A stretch of 64,000 nt of DNA from NCBI GenBank assembly GCA_041596515.1, contig JBFHIJ010000011.1:1-64000 (forward strand), read 5' to 3'. Numbering within the stretch: the stretch's first letter is position 1; each line of letters opens with the position of its first letter. The notes under the pieces were generated by a model. The model had not been told where the DNA came from. It saw only the letters and a list, made by a program, of their open reading frames with translations, and made no database searches. Below are positions 9,026 through 17,569 of the stretch, one piece after another. This stretch comes from JBFHIJ01 sp041596515 (GTDB lineage Bacteria > Bacteroidota > Ignavibacteria > Kapaibacteriales > UBA2268). The position numbers and the translations under genes were made by a program.

Positions 9026-9516
9026 TGTCTCAAGTTATATATAAATTCGCAGATGATATCTCAACTGATATTATATATCCCGGAAGATATATGGCAACAG
9101 TATTGCCTACAGAAACTCCAGAATATGCTTTTGCAGATATACCTGATTTAAATACAATGCTCAATACAGACTCAAAAGAAAAGCAGATGATAGTCGTTGG
9201 TGGTAAAAACTTTGGCTGCGGGTCATCCCGTGAGCAAGCTGCATCCACTTTAAAAGGGCACGAGCTAATAATAGTTGCTAAAGACTTTGCACGCATATTT
9301 ATCCAAAATGCAATCAACCTTGGCTTAAGAACAGTTATTTGTCCAAACGTAGAGGCAGAAGTTGACCATGATTTGGAAGTAACAGATACAAAAGTAATCA
9401 ATCGAACCACGGGAAAAGAATTTGATATAATTCCGTTGCCTCCAGCTAGGCAGGCAATAGTAGATGCCGGAGGATTGATACCATATACAAGGAAAAAACT
9501 CTTAGAACAGGCTTAA
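9025..9516 (+). CDS. Aconitase-superfamily hydro-lyase, small subunit (LeuD/HacB-like)
   Basis: A 163-residue swivel-domain subunit with the family signature GGKNFGCGSSREQAASTLKG. Its ATG overlaps the stop of the large-subunit gene (TAATG), so translation is probably coupled and the two form a heteromer. The substrate-recognition loop near the N-terminus reads RYMAT (residues 21-25). As I recall, archaeal isopropylmalate enzymes have a YLVY-type loop here and homoaconitases a YLRT-type loop; this one matches neither. A long hairpin follows, so this is likely the last gene of the unit. Confidence 0.9.
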   Translation: MSQVIYKFADDISTDIIYPGRYMATVLPTETPEYAFADIPDLNTMLNTDSKEKQMIVVGGKNFGCGSSREQAASTLKGHELIIVAKDFARIFIQNAINLGLRTVICPNVEAEVDHDLEVTDTKVINRTTGKEFDIIPLPPARQAIVDAGGLIPYTRKKLLEQA

Positions 9517-9528
9517 AACAGAAAAACG

Positions 9529-9572
9529 AGCATTAGAGACGTACCGATATTTGCGCCTCTAATGCTTTAATT
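9529..9572. terminator. Hairpin between convergent genes
   Basis: Arms AGCATTAGAG (529-538 of this kilobase) and CTCTAATGCT (557-566) pair perfectly around an 18-base loop, followed by TTAATTTT. It separates the LeuD-like gene from the convergent ArsC-like gene. Confidence 0.75.
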
Positions 9573-9914
9573 TTATAATATGTCATCGATATTCCCAACC
9601 GGTCTGGCTATTACAGCTTTTTCGCCATTTACTACTATTGGTCTTTCGATTAGGCGAGGGTAATCCACCATAGCCCGTATTATTTCATCATCAGACAAAT
9701 CTTTACTTTTAAAGTTTTCTTTCCAGTCTTTTTCTTTTAAGCGAACAAGTTCTATAGGTTTGATATTTAATTTCTTTATTACTGCTTTAAGCGTGTCAAA
9801 ATCAAAAATATCATCCAAATATTTTATAGTTTCAAATTCAACAGATTTTTCCTCAAGGTATTTCAAGCCTTCTCTGCTTTTTGAACATCTGGGATTATGA
9901 TATAGCTTAATCAT
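9573..9914 (-). CDS. arsC: ArsC-family arsenate reductase-like protein
   Basis: A 113-residue thioredoxin-fold protein starting IKLYHNPRCSKSREGL. The catalytic Cys10 lies in the PRCSKS motif. The three arginines expected of glutaredoxin-dependent ArsC proteins have plausible counterparts (LVRLKE, LIERPIVV, VIARPVG). ArsC enzymes reduce arsenate to arsenite using glutaredoxin. The gene stands alone: no arsB/acr3 pump or arsR repressor is nearby, so the physiological substrate may be something else. YffB/Spx-type proteins share this fold, but the retained arginines favour ArsC. Confidence 0.85.
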   Translation of the reverse strand: MIKLYHNPRCSKSREGLKYLEEKSVEFETIKYLDDIFDFDTLKAVIKKLNIKPIELVRLKEKDWKENFKSKDLSDDEIIRAMVDYPRLIERPIVVNGEKAVIARPVGNIDDIL

Positions 9915-10070
9915 AAAAATATCTCCTTTTATTAAGTCTTTAAACAGTCAAGTAAGCGAAAGAATAATCCATTTATTGCATAACCTTGCATAGAGACAAA
10001 GAATTAATTGGTATCCAAAATAAAAGGCACTTATATTAGTTTACAAAAATAAAAGAAGACGGAAGTGTAA

Positions 10071-11534
10071 ATGAAAGACATACATCAATTTATTGACAGG
10101 CCTTTTCTTATAAGCAGAGACTCTGTGCTTACCTATAGATTGTTTCATAAAAATGTAAATCGACTTGCTGGTAAATTTAAAGAAATTGGAATAAAAGAAG
10201 GTGATATTGTAGCCTATTTTAATAAAAATTCTTATATGTTCCCGATAGTTTTCTTTGCTTTAGGCAAAATTGGTGCAACTCTCTTGCCTATTAATATTCG
10301 TTTTCCTGCCTTGCAAGTAATAGAGCTACTTGATGAGCTTGATGTAAAGCACATTGTAGTATCGAATTTATATATAGATGAATCTTTCGAGCGTCTAAAG
10401 AAGATAATCCTTGAGGATATGATAGATATCAACGAAACATATACTGATGAAGATGAAACCCCGTTTCTTTTAGAAGAGCATTTGAATCAAGATGCTAGCA
10501 TAATATTTACTTCCGGCAGTACCGGAAAACCAAAAGCAGCTTTGCATTCATATGCAAATCATTACTATAGCGCTATTGGTTCCAATGAAAATATTAAACT
10601 AAAGAAAAATAATCGATGGCTTGCTATACTGCCAACTTATCACGTTGGTGGTATTTCTGTATTTTTCAGAGGATACTTAGCCGGTGCAACAATTGTGATA
10701 CCTGACACTAATCTGAGTATAATTGAGAATATTTCCAGAAACAAAGTTTCACATGTTTCTATGGTCTCTACTCAGATTTATAGGATGTTAGATGATGATG
10801 ACTCTATAGGAGCTTTAAAGAAGCTTAAAGCTATCCTTTTGGGTGGTAGTGCTATGCCTGCCGGCCTGGTTACTAAGTGCTATAATTCAGGATTGAATAT
10901 TCATGTTTCTTATGGAAGCACTGAGATGAGTTCACAAATTTCTACAACAAACCATAATGCTGATTTATCTGAATTACTGACTAGCGGAAAAGTTCTGAAA
11001 CATAGGAAATTAAAAATATCTAATGAGGGAGAAATATTAGTAAAAGGAAAGACACTTTTTAAAGGTTATTTGCAAAATGGCAAAATCTTTAGCAGACAGG
11101 ATATGGATGCATGGTATCATACAGGAGATCTTGGGAAAATAGATAAAAATGGGTTGCTGACAGTATATGGCAGGCAAGATAATATGTTTATATCAGGTGG
11201 TGAAAATATTCAGCCTGAAGAGATTGAAAAAGAACTCTGCAAGATAGATCACATTATAGATGCAGTAGTGGTAGGCATAGAAGATAGAGAATTTGGGATG
11301 AGACCTGTAGCTTTCGTAAAAACTGAAAATAATGAAGAAATTAAACCGGAAGAGCTAAACAAAGAGCTTTCTAAAAATATAGCCAGATATAAAATACCTG
11401 TTAAATACCATAAATTCCCCGAAAATATGTCTGAAATCAGCCTAAAAGTTGACAGACAATATTTTCGAGGAATTGCTGAAAAAACGTCATCCTTTGATAT
11501 GATCCAGAGCATTGCGGAGATTGTCAGGAAGTAA
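10071..11534 (+). CDS. menE: MenE-like acyl-CoA synthetase (o-succinylbenzoate-CoA ligase)
   Basis: A 487-residue adenylate-forming enzyme. The phosphate loop IIFTSGSTGKPKAALHS (about residues 144-160), LPTYHVGGI, the YGSTEMSSQI adenine motif and WYHTGDLGKID are all present. A C-terminal domain begins around residue 395. The compact length and the LPTYHVGGISV block are characteristic of MenE, which activates o-succinylbenzoate in menaquinone synthesis. A hot-dog thioesterase of the right type for a later step (DHNA-CoA hydrolysis) lies convergently just downstream, its 3' end overlapping this gene by 48 bases. No other men gene is in the window, so MenE is likely but other aryl/acyl-CoA ligases remain possible. 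Confidence 0.8.
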   Translation: MKDIHQFIDRPFLISRDSVLTYRLFHKNVNRLAGKFKEIGIKEGDIVAYFNKNSYMFPIVFFALGKIGATLLPINIRFPALQVIELLDELDVKHIVVSNLYIDESFERLKKIILEDMIDINETYTDEDETPFLLEEHLNQDASIIFTSGSTGKPKAALHSYANHYYSAIGSNENIKLKKNNRWLAILPTYHVGGISVFFRGYLAGATIVIPDTNLSIIENISRNKVSHVSMVSTQIYRMLDDDDSIGALKKLKAILLGGSAMPAGLVTKCYNSGLNIHVSYGSTEMSSQISTTNHNADLSELLTSGKVLKHRKLKISNEGEILVKGKTLFKGYLQNGKIFSRQDMDAWYHTGDLGKIDKNGLLTVYGRQDNMFISGGENIQPEEIEKELCKIDHIIDAVVVGIEDREFGMRPVAFVKTENNEEIKPEELNKELSKNIARYKIPVKYHKFPENMSEISLKVDRQYFRGIAEKTSSFDMIQSIAEIVRK

Positions 11535-11888
11535 TACTGCTTCTCTACTCGCATTGCCAAGACATATATGACTGGTTCTTGCAATTACTGCAAGTGTATC
11601 CTTAGTATAAACTTGGTATTCGAGTTTATACTTAAAGTCATTTCGCTCCACACAAAATATTCTTATAGAAATATTATCTCCTGCGCGAAGCGGAGCCTTA
11701 TAAGAGGCTTCGGTGTGTAGAATAGGTAGAATAACACCTGCACTATCAAGTATAGAGCTAATAGGGAAGTCTGCTGTTTCTAAAAATATTTCATAAGCAC
11801 GATGAATGATATTGAATATCTTAGCATAAAACATGACACCAGCGGCATCAGTATCTTCGAAAAAAATCTTAGTTCTGTGTTCAAACAT
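11487..11888 (-). CDS. 4-hydroxybenzoyl-CoA thioesterase-type hot-dog hydrolase (possible DHNA-CoA thioesterase)
   Basis: A 133-residue single hot-dog domain. The active-site block EDTDAAGVMFYAKIFNIIHRAYE is close to the YbgC/FadM and DHNA-CoA hydrolase pattern (Asp plus aromatic Tyr). Such enzymes hydrolyse acyl-CoA or aroyl-CoA thioesters in the cytoplasm. The neighbouring MenE-like synthetase makes a menaquinone-pathway thioesterase plausible. Its ATG shares one base with the stop of the upstream phosphatase gene (TAATG), so it is translated from that transcript. Its 3' end runs 48 bases into menE on the opposite strand. Confidence 0.8.
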   Translation of the reverse strand: MFEHRTKIFFEDTDAAGVMFYAKIFNIIHRAYEIFLETADFPISSILDSAGVILPILHTEASYKAPLRAGDNISIRIFCVERNDFKYKLEYQVYTKDTLAVIARTSHICLGNASREAVLLPDNLRNALDHIKG

Positions 11889-13555
11889 TATATCACCTTT
11901 ACTCCGATTAGTGTAATATCGTCAAATTGTTGGGTACCAATTGCAAATTGCTGAACATCTTCGACTATAATATTGAGCATTTCGTTTACCGGGAACTTTC
12001 GAATATCTTTAAGCAAACTTTCCAATCTCTCTTCTCCATACTCAGCATTTTGAGTGTCTAAAGCTTCAGTAATGCCGTCAGTAAACAAGCATATCACCGA
12101 GTCTTTGTGAAGTTTTACCACAGCTTGCTCATATTCAAAAGGCTCATCCATAAATCCTAAAATCAAACCACCTGCTTTTAGATGTTCTATCTGCAAATCC
12201 GAATGCAAGATTACAGGTGGATTATGCCCTGCGTTTATATACTCAAATGTCTGATACTCAGAGTCCAAGATGCCGACAAAAAAAGTAACAAATTTATCAG
12301 ATGAAGTATTTAAAAAGACTATTTTATTAAGTCTTTGCACTATCTCTTTTAAGGGTAGTCCAAGAGGAGCTATTACTCGCAAAGCAGCTTGGACATTAGC
12401 CATTAATAATGCTGCCGGCAGTCCCTTGCCCGAAACATCTGCAATGGCAACCAAGGTTCTTGTATCACTCAGCTTAATAAAATCAAAATAATCTCCACCT
12501 ACGTGTCTTGACGGCAAACTAATGCCGTGTATTTCAAAATTATTTACACTTGGAACATTTTTTGGTAATAAATTTTTTTGTATATCTAAAGCTAAGTTCA
12601 ATTCATTTTCTAACTTTTTCTTTTCAATTTCCTCTTTGAATAACCGTTCTGATTCAAGAGTTGAAATTGAAGTATTCCCCAATGCTTCTATAAACTGAAT
12701 GTTTTCATCAGTAAAATTACTAGCATTCATCTTTTTTCCAATGATAAGTAGGGCTTTAGGATTACCTTGCACGAACATAGGGGCAATCACTTTTATACCA
12801 TATTTTAGGCAGTATTCACTAAAATTTTCGCCATAGTTTGAATTATCACAGATAACCGGCTCTTTAATGCGAGTCATTCTATTCAAAACAGACACATCTT
12901 CTAACTTTTCAAATCTATTGATATAAGCATCTTCTATTTTGTTATTTTCTATCTGGAATATCGCGAAACGATTTACCATGAGCTGCCCCATCAAATGGAA
13001 AGAAAGCATTTTTATTATTTCTTTTTTGGATAGTAGATTGCTAAAGTCTCTAGACATTTCAAACAAAGTCGTAAGCAGCTGATTCCTTTGTTCGATTGTT
13101 ATTTTTTCCTGAATAAGTGATGCCTGGTGTTCTGCGTTTTGCAGTGCATTCGCAGATATTGTGCATACAAGCCGAGCATATTTTTCTTCCTCAGATGATA
13201 GATTGTTTCCAGTGAGTCTATCTCCCAAACAGATGAAAGCAAAAAGCTTTTCCCTATATTCTATCGGAAAAACAAATCGAATATTTTGCTCGCCCAAATA
13301 TTCTCTTAGGTCTGAGTAGTCCCCTGAGCATTTTGATAAATCATATTTAAAAAAGCTTGGTGAAAACTTACCCTTACTTAAAAACAGGCTCAACCCATTA
13401 TTTTTAGGCAGTAAAACTCCTGCTCTAAGTACTTTAAGCTTACCCATTAGAGAGAGCAAAGTAGAGTTTAAAATAAATTCTTTATCATGTGTTTCATTAA
13501 GTCTGGCGCTTAACTCTAACAGCGATTCCAGATTGATAATAATATTTTGCTGCAT
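11888..13555 (-). CDS. GAF-domain PP2C-type (SpoIIE/RsbU) serine phosphatase
   Basis: A 555-residue soluble protein. Residues 1 to about 150 and 170-300 look like two GAF-type sensory domains. A coiled-coil linker follows (about 295-325, rich in E, K and L). The SpoIIE phosphatase domain fills the C-terminus. Metal-binding acidic residues are visible in GGDYFDFIKL, IADVSGKGLPAALLMA, LFTDGITEA and FDDITLIGV. These enzymes dephosphorylate STAS-type anti-anti-sigma proteins in partner-switching stress or adhesion control. A STAS protein is encoded about 28 kb away (41458-41826); linking the two is inference. No HATPase anti-sigma kinase is in the window. Confidence 0.9.
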   Translation of the reverse strand: MQQNIIINLESLLELSARLNETHDKEFILNSTLLSLMGKLKVLRAGVLLPKNNGLSLFLSKGKFSPSFFKYDLSKCSGDYSDLREYLGEQNIRFVFPIEYREKLFAFICLGDRLTGNNLSSEEEKYARLVCTISANALQNAEHQASLIQEKITIEQRNQLLTTLFEMSRDFSNLLSKKEIIKMLSFHLMGQLMVNRFAIFQIENNKIEDAYINRFEKLEDVSVLNRMTRIKEPVICDNSNYGENFSEYCLKYGIKVIAPMFVQGNPKALLIIGKKMNASNFTDENIQFIEALGNTSISTLESERLFKEEIEKKKLENELNLALDIQKNLLPKNVPSVNNFEIHGISLPSRHVGGDYFDFIKLSDTRTLVAIADVSGKGLPAALLMANVQAALRVIAPLGLPLKEIVQRLNKIVFLNTSSDKFVTFFVGILDSEYQTFEYINAGHNPPVILHSDLQIEHLKAGGLILGFMDEPFEYEQAVVKLHKDSVICLFTDGITEALDTQNAEYGEERLESLLKDIRKFPVNEMLNIIVEDVQQFAIGTQQFDDITLIGVKVI

Positions 13556-13573
13556 ATTTTATATAGTCTTATA

Positions 13574-14602
13574 CTAATCATTTAATGGGTAAATATAGTC
13601 AATATTCCGATCAAAATCCATAACAGTTGTTATTCGAAGCGATTTAGTATCTAATATATGAACTTGGTTGGCATTTTCTGAAATTAGAGGTAAAATATAC
13701 TCTCCGGTAAAGCTATTAAGTGTCATTTGAGAATATGCCACACTGTTTAGTATAGCGATGTTATTCTTGAATTTTAAATTATATCGAAAAATACCTTCAT
13801 TAGTTGTAATTAGTACAAAAGATAAATCAGTAATTCCCATATTTATTGGGATTTGATTTTCTGCTACGAGGTTATTGTGGCCAATAGAAATGCCTTGCAG
13901 TAATTCCATGTTTTCTCTTTTGTATAATAATAGACGAGCTGCAGATTTCGCAGAATTATCATACTTGCCTGCACCGGCAGTAACAACTGTAAATAAATCG
14001 TCTATAGCATAATAGTCAATTAATACAGGGGCTGCTTCAGTACTTTTGCTTGTGATTAGTTCGTCTGTGCGAGTGTCATAAATATCTATTTTGTTTTCGA
14101 GTGGGTTACAAACAAAAAGTTCATGACCATAATATGTCATACCAAAAGCAGATTTACTTGATTCAATGATTTTTACAAAGGTATTATTACTAATATCAAT
14201 CACAGCAATTTTTCCGCTTAGACCTGAAGATAAGTAAGCTGTACTTGAATTGGGAAAGATCATTTGCGAGTGTTTATCAAATTCAGCCGGAATTTCTAAT
14301 TTAGTTGATATGCTACGAGAACTGTTGTCTAAGACATAACATAATCCGTTTTGCGTTAATATGTAAGAATATTTGAGAAATGATTGTATACAAACTACAG
14401 TGTCAGTAGGTGGAATTTCCGTAAAATCATGCAAACTAATATCTGTAAATGAGTTATTATTATAATTGTATATGCTCAAAGTGGAGTTGCTGTTTTCATA
14501 TACGATATAATTCTTTTCAACGGGCGGAGCTTGAATTATATTATCGTCAACTGTACAAGAGTAAAGAGTAAATGCAAACAAAAATAGCAGTAGATGTTTC
14601 AT
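13574..14602 (-). CDS. Lipoprotein with beta-propeller-like (YncE-type) repeats
   Basis: A 342-residue protein with a lipoprotein signal peptide; the lipobox LYSC places the lipidated cysteine at residue 16. The mature part contains repeated short strands of the SxLSIYNYxNN and GKIAVIDISNNTFVKIIE type. This is the pattern of YncE/surface-antigen beta-propellers with six or seven blades. No catalytic motif is visible. It lies 18 bases upstream of the GAF-SpoIIE gene on the same strand, so the two may be co-transcribed. Function unknown; a binding or scaffold role at the envelope is a guess. Confidence 0.7.
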   Translation of the reverse strand: MKHLLLFLFAFTLYSCTVDDNIIQAPPVEKNYIVYENSNSTLSIYNYNNNSFTDISLHDFTEIPPTDTVVCIQSFLKYSYILTQNGLCYVLDNSSRSISTKLEIPAEFDKHSQMIFPNSSTAYLSSGLSGKIAVIDISNNTFVKIIESSKSAFGMTYYGHELFVCNPLENKIDIYDTRTDELITSKSTEAAPVLIDYYAIDDLFTVVTAGAGKYDNSAKSAARLLLYKRENMELLQGISIGHNNLVAENQIPINMGITDLSFVLITTNEGIFRYNLKFKNNIAILNSVAYSQMTLNSFTGEYILPLISENANQVHILDTKSLRITTVMDFDRNIDYIYPLND

Positions 14603-15130
14603 ATCAATAGAACCGTAATTTAATGTGTCAAATAGTTTGTACTTATATATAATAATTAAACGGTAAAAAGTTACACAAATATTTGCAAAATATCACAAAA
14701 TATCAAAAAATATCAAAAATAATGTGCTATTTGCTACTAAGCTGATTAATATCTTGCTTTTGACGGAGTTTCTTGCAGCTTATTTCTTAGTTTTAGCTTC
14801 TACAATAACTGTCCTGCAGTAAAATTTACTTTAATATTTTTTTTTACACCAACTGTATACTCATTTTCTGTTGACAAGGTTCTATAATCTTAAGTCCATA
14901 CATTATTATCTCTGTGTAGAATTTATATTATATATTATTAGTCAATTCTAACTTACACTATATTTCATTTAAAAAAAAACAGCTGTTAAAAAAATAATAC
15001 GCAAGCTGATGCAATCTAAATCAGACTAATAGTTTGTAACGTCGAACAAAAAAAGTATATTGGTGTATTATCTTTTACTTTCGAGACTAATTCAGTATTT
15101 TTGCAGAATTGATAATAAAGTGATATTGAT
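14603..15130. promoter_or_regulatory. Divergent intergenic region with promoter element
   Basis: About 530 very A/T-rich bases between two divergent genes, with no credible ORF. Two things stand out. Three 10-bp tandem copies of (C/A)AAAATATCA lie at 14686-14715. A Bacteroidota-type -7 element TATTTTTG lies at 15096-15103, 27 bases before the plus-strand start codon; its -33 partner is weak. Confidence 0.5.
14686..14715 (+). repeat. Three tandem 10-bp A/T repeats
   Basis: The unit (C/A)AAAATATCA occurs at 14686, 14696 and 14706; the third copy differs only in its first base. Phased A-tracts of one helical turn would bend the DNA upstream of the minus-strand lipoprotein gene. The sequence is simple, so chance is possible. 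Confidence 0.6.
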
Positions 15131-16117
15131 ATGAAAGAGAAAATTAAGGTACATCCTTACGAACCTCAATATAGGGAAGAATGGGAAACATTTGTTGAAA
15201 GTTCTAATAATGGAACAATGTTTCACCTGCAGCAATTTTTAGATTATCACCAAGCAGGGAAGTTTCAGTTTGACTGCCTGATGTTTCGTAGGGGGAATAA
15301 ACTTGTTGCAGTACTCCCGGGCGGTTTGAAGCAAAATGGTGCAGTTTACTGGTCGCCTGTAGGGGCAAGTTACGGTTCCATTGTAACTCAGGACATATCA
15401 TTTGAAGAGTCATTAGAAATAGTTGATACTTTCATGGAATATTGTAAAGAAACTGGTATTAAAGAAGCATTTCTTATCCCACCTCCTATAGTTTATACTA
15501 AAAATTATTCTCAGCATATAGAATATGCAATGCTGTATCGTAAATTTGATTTCGAATTGCATTATATTTCTCATGCTATTGATTTAAAGCACGGTGACAA
15601 CTTCTTAAAGCATTTTGATAAAACTGCACGTAAAACTTGCAGGAAAATACTAAGAGAAGGAAAAATTAGAATAGAAGAAAGTGATGACTACGAAACGTTT
15701 AATAAAATATTACTCTCCAACAAAGCAAGACATGATATCAAACCTACACATACTTTAGAAGACATGATAGTAATTAAAAATACGATGCCTGATAAAGTCA
15801 GACTTAATATAGTATATTACGATGATAAACCAATCGCAGGGTCATGGCTGTTCTTAGCTAATAGTAAAGTAGTACTTTGCTTTTATAATATGCTTTACTA
15901 TGAATACGAGCACCTGAAGCCTGTATATTTAATTATGTATGAAACTGTTCGCTGGGCTATAGAAAATGGCTATGAATGGGTAGATATCGGAGTTTCACAA
16001 GACACAAAGGCCGAAGACCCAATGACTCCTTCAATAAACTTGATAAACTTTAAAGAAAGATTTGATTCGAGGGGAATACTCCGAAGCACTTATCATTTTG
16101 ATTTTACAAACGAGTAA
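15131..16117 (+). CDS. FemAB/GNAT-like acyltransferase
   Basis: A 328-residue protein with two GNAT-like halves. Residues 1-150 contain WETFVESSNNGTMFHLQQFL, a typical FemAB-related opening. Residues 160-310 contain the second half with IAGSWLFL and LIMYETVRWAIENGY. Related proteins add amino acids to peptidoglycan or modify polysaccharides using aminoacyl-tRNA or acyl-CoA. The neighbouring leftward cluster encodes surface-polysaccharide functions, so a cell-envelope role fits, but the donor and acceptor cannot be told. The gene has its own upstream promoter-like element and a hairpin behind it. Confidence 0.75.
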   Translation: MKEKIKVHPYEPQYREEWETFVESSNNGTMFHLQQFLDYHQAGKFQFDCLMFRRGNKLVAVLPGGLKQNGAVYWSPVGASYGSIVTQDISFEESLEIVDTFMEYCKETGIKEAFLIPPPIVYTKNYSQHIEYAMLYRKFDFELHYISHAIDLKHGDNFLKHFDKTARKTCRKILREGKIRIEESDDYETFNKILLSNKARHDIKPTHTLEDMIVIKNTMPDKVRLNIVYYDDKPIAGSWLFLANSKVVLCFYNMLYYEYEHLKPVYLIMYETVRWAIENGYEWVDIGVSQDTKAEDPMTPSINLINFKERFDSRGILRSTYHFDFTNE

Positions 16118-16142
16118 AAGCGTAAATACCTAATTAATGCAA

Positions 16143-16175
16143 AAATGGGTTGATTTGAAAAAAATCAACCCATTT
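16143..16175. terminator. Hairpin between convergent genes
   Basis: A perfect 13-bp stem (AAATGGGTTGATT and its complement) around a 7-base loop at 16156-16162. The flanking T-run is short on the plus strand, while the A-run before it gives T residues on the minus strand. It lies between the convergent acyltransferase and kbl genes. Confidence 0.75.
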
Positions 16176-16202
16176 GCTATATCTATAAGAATAAAAGGCT
16201 GA

Positions 16203-17447
16203 CTAAATCATGCCTAATTCTTTACCAACTTTTTTGAATGCATCGATTGCATGATCCAAATGTTCGTCTGTGTGAGCAGCAGAAATTTGAACTCTGATTC
16301 TATCTTTACCTCTAGGTACTACAGGGAAAGAGAAAGCAGTTACATAAACGCCTTCTTCTAGCATTCTATCTGCAAATTTAACAGCTAATTCTGAGCAGTT
16401 GTCATATTTACCAAACATGATAGGACAAATTGCGTGTTCACCGGGGATAATATCAAAACCAGCTTTAGTCATTTCTTTACGAAAACGTTTTGTATTTGCT
16501 TCTAATTTATCTCTCAATTCAGTAGATTCTGATAGAATATCAAGACATTTGATAGTAGCCCCAACCACAGCAGGAGCCAAAGTATTAGAAAATAGATACG
16601 GACGAGCTTTATTACGCATCCAATCTATAACTTCTTGTTTTGCCGCAATACAACCACCTGAAGCACCACCAAGAGCTTTGCCGAAAGTAGTAGTGATGAT
16701 ATCAACTCTTTCCATCACATCATGGTGCTCGTGAGTACCACGACCTTTTTTACCCATAAAACCGGAAGAGTGAGAATCATCAACCATAACAAGTGCATCA
16801 TATTTTTCAGCTAAATCGCAAATTGCAGGAAGATTAGCAATGTCGCCATCCATAGAGAAAACACCATCAGTTGCAATAACTTTAAATCTGCAGCCTGCTT
16901 CATCAGCTTCTTTCAAGCAACGTTCCAAACCTTTCAAAGTTTTACCTGTAGATGGATCTAATTCTTCCTTATCAGAGAAGTTACCATGGTTAAAAATCCA
17001 TCTTTTAGCTTTCGCCAAACGGATACCGTCAATTATAGAAGCATGGTTTAGAGCATCAGTAATGATAGCATCTTCAGGTCCGAAAAGGGGTTCGAAAACT
17101 GCACCATTTGCATCAAAAGCAGAGCAAAATAAAATAGAATCTTCCATACCTAAGAAGTCAGCTACTTTTTTTTCTAATACTTTATGGTCATCTTGCGTAC
17201 CGCAAATAAAACGAACAGAAGAAAGACCAAAACCACGTTTATCGATTTCATCATGAGCAGCTTTGATTAGCTCAGGGTGTGAAGACAAACCCAAATAGTT
17301 ATTAGCGCAAAAGTTAAGAACTTTTTTGTCATTTACTAAAATCTCAGGGCCTTGAGGGCTTTCGATTATTCTCTCGTGTTTATATAACTTTTGTTCTTCC
17401 AAGCTCTTTAATTCGCCTGCAAGAAAGTCTTTCATTTTAGTGTACAT
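16203..17447 (-). CDS. kbl: 2-amino-3-ketobutyrate CoA ligase (glycine C-acetyltransferase)
   Basis: A 414-residue PLP enzyme of the alpha-oxoamine synthase group. Lys257 in TTTFGKALGG is the expected Schiff-base lysine. VMVDDSHSSGFMG carries the cofactor-binding Asp, and NFCANNYLGLSSHP is the family opening. The enzyme converts 2-amino-3-ketobutyrate plus CoA to glycine and acetyl-CoA in threonine breakdown. It is slightly longer than the usual 395-400 residues because of a short insert near 155-170 (NFSDKEELDPSTGKT). Threonine dehydrogenase is not adjacent. GGAGTTGTT directly before the ATG supports the start. Serine palmitoyltransferase- or KAPA-synthase-like activity is a less likely alternative. 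Confidence 0.92.
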   Translation of the reverse strand: MYTKMKDFLAGELKSLEEQKLYKHERIIESPQGPEILVNDKKVLNFCANNYLGLSSHPELIKAAHDEIDKRGFGLSSVRFICGTQDDHKVLEKKVADFLGMEDSILFCSAFDANGAVFEPLFGPEDAIITDALNHASIIDGIRLAKAKRWIFNHGNFSDKEELDPSTGKTLKGLERCLKEADEAGCRFKVIATDGVFSMDGDIANLPAICDLAEKYDALVMVDDSHSSGFMGKKGRGTHEHHDVMERVDIITTTFGKALGGASGGCIAAKQEVIDWMRNKARPYLFSNTLAPAVVGATIKCLDILSESTELRDKLEANTKRFRKEMTKAGFDIIPGEHAICPIMFGKYDNCSELAVKFADRMLEEGVYVTAFSFPVVPRGKDRIRVQISAAHTDEHLDHAIDAFKKVGKELGMI

Positions 17448-17569
17448 AACAACTCCAATTATATAATCTAATTATCTAAAATTGAATCGTACTAAAATAA
17501 GAAAAAAAATGGAAATCAGTCGTTTAAAACGATAAAATATTATAACAATATAAGATAGGTCTGATTATA

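Noticed and set aside
16399..17256. Long plus-strand frames opposite kbl
   Set aside because: Antisense shadows of a gene with intact catalytic motifs; no start signals.
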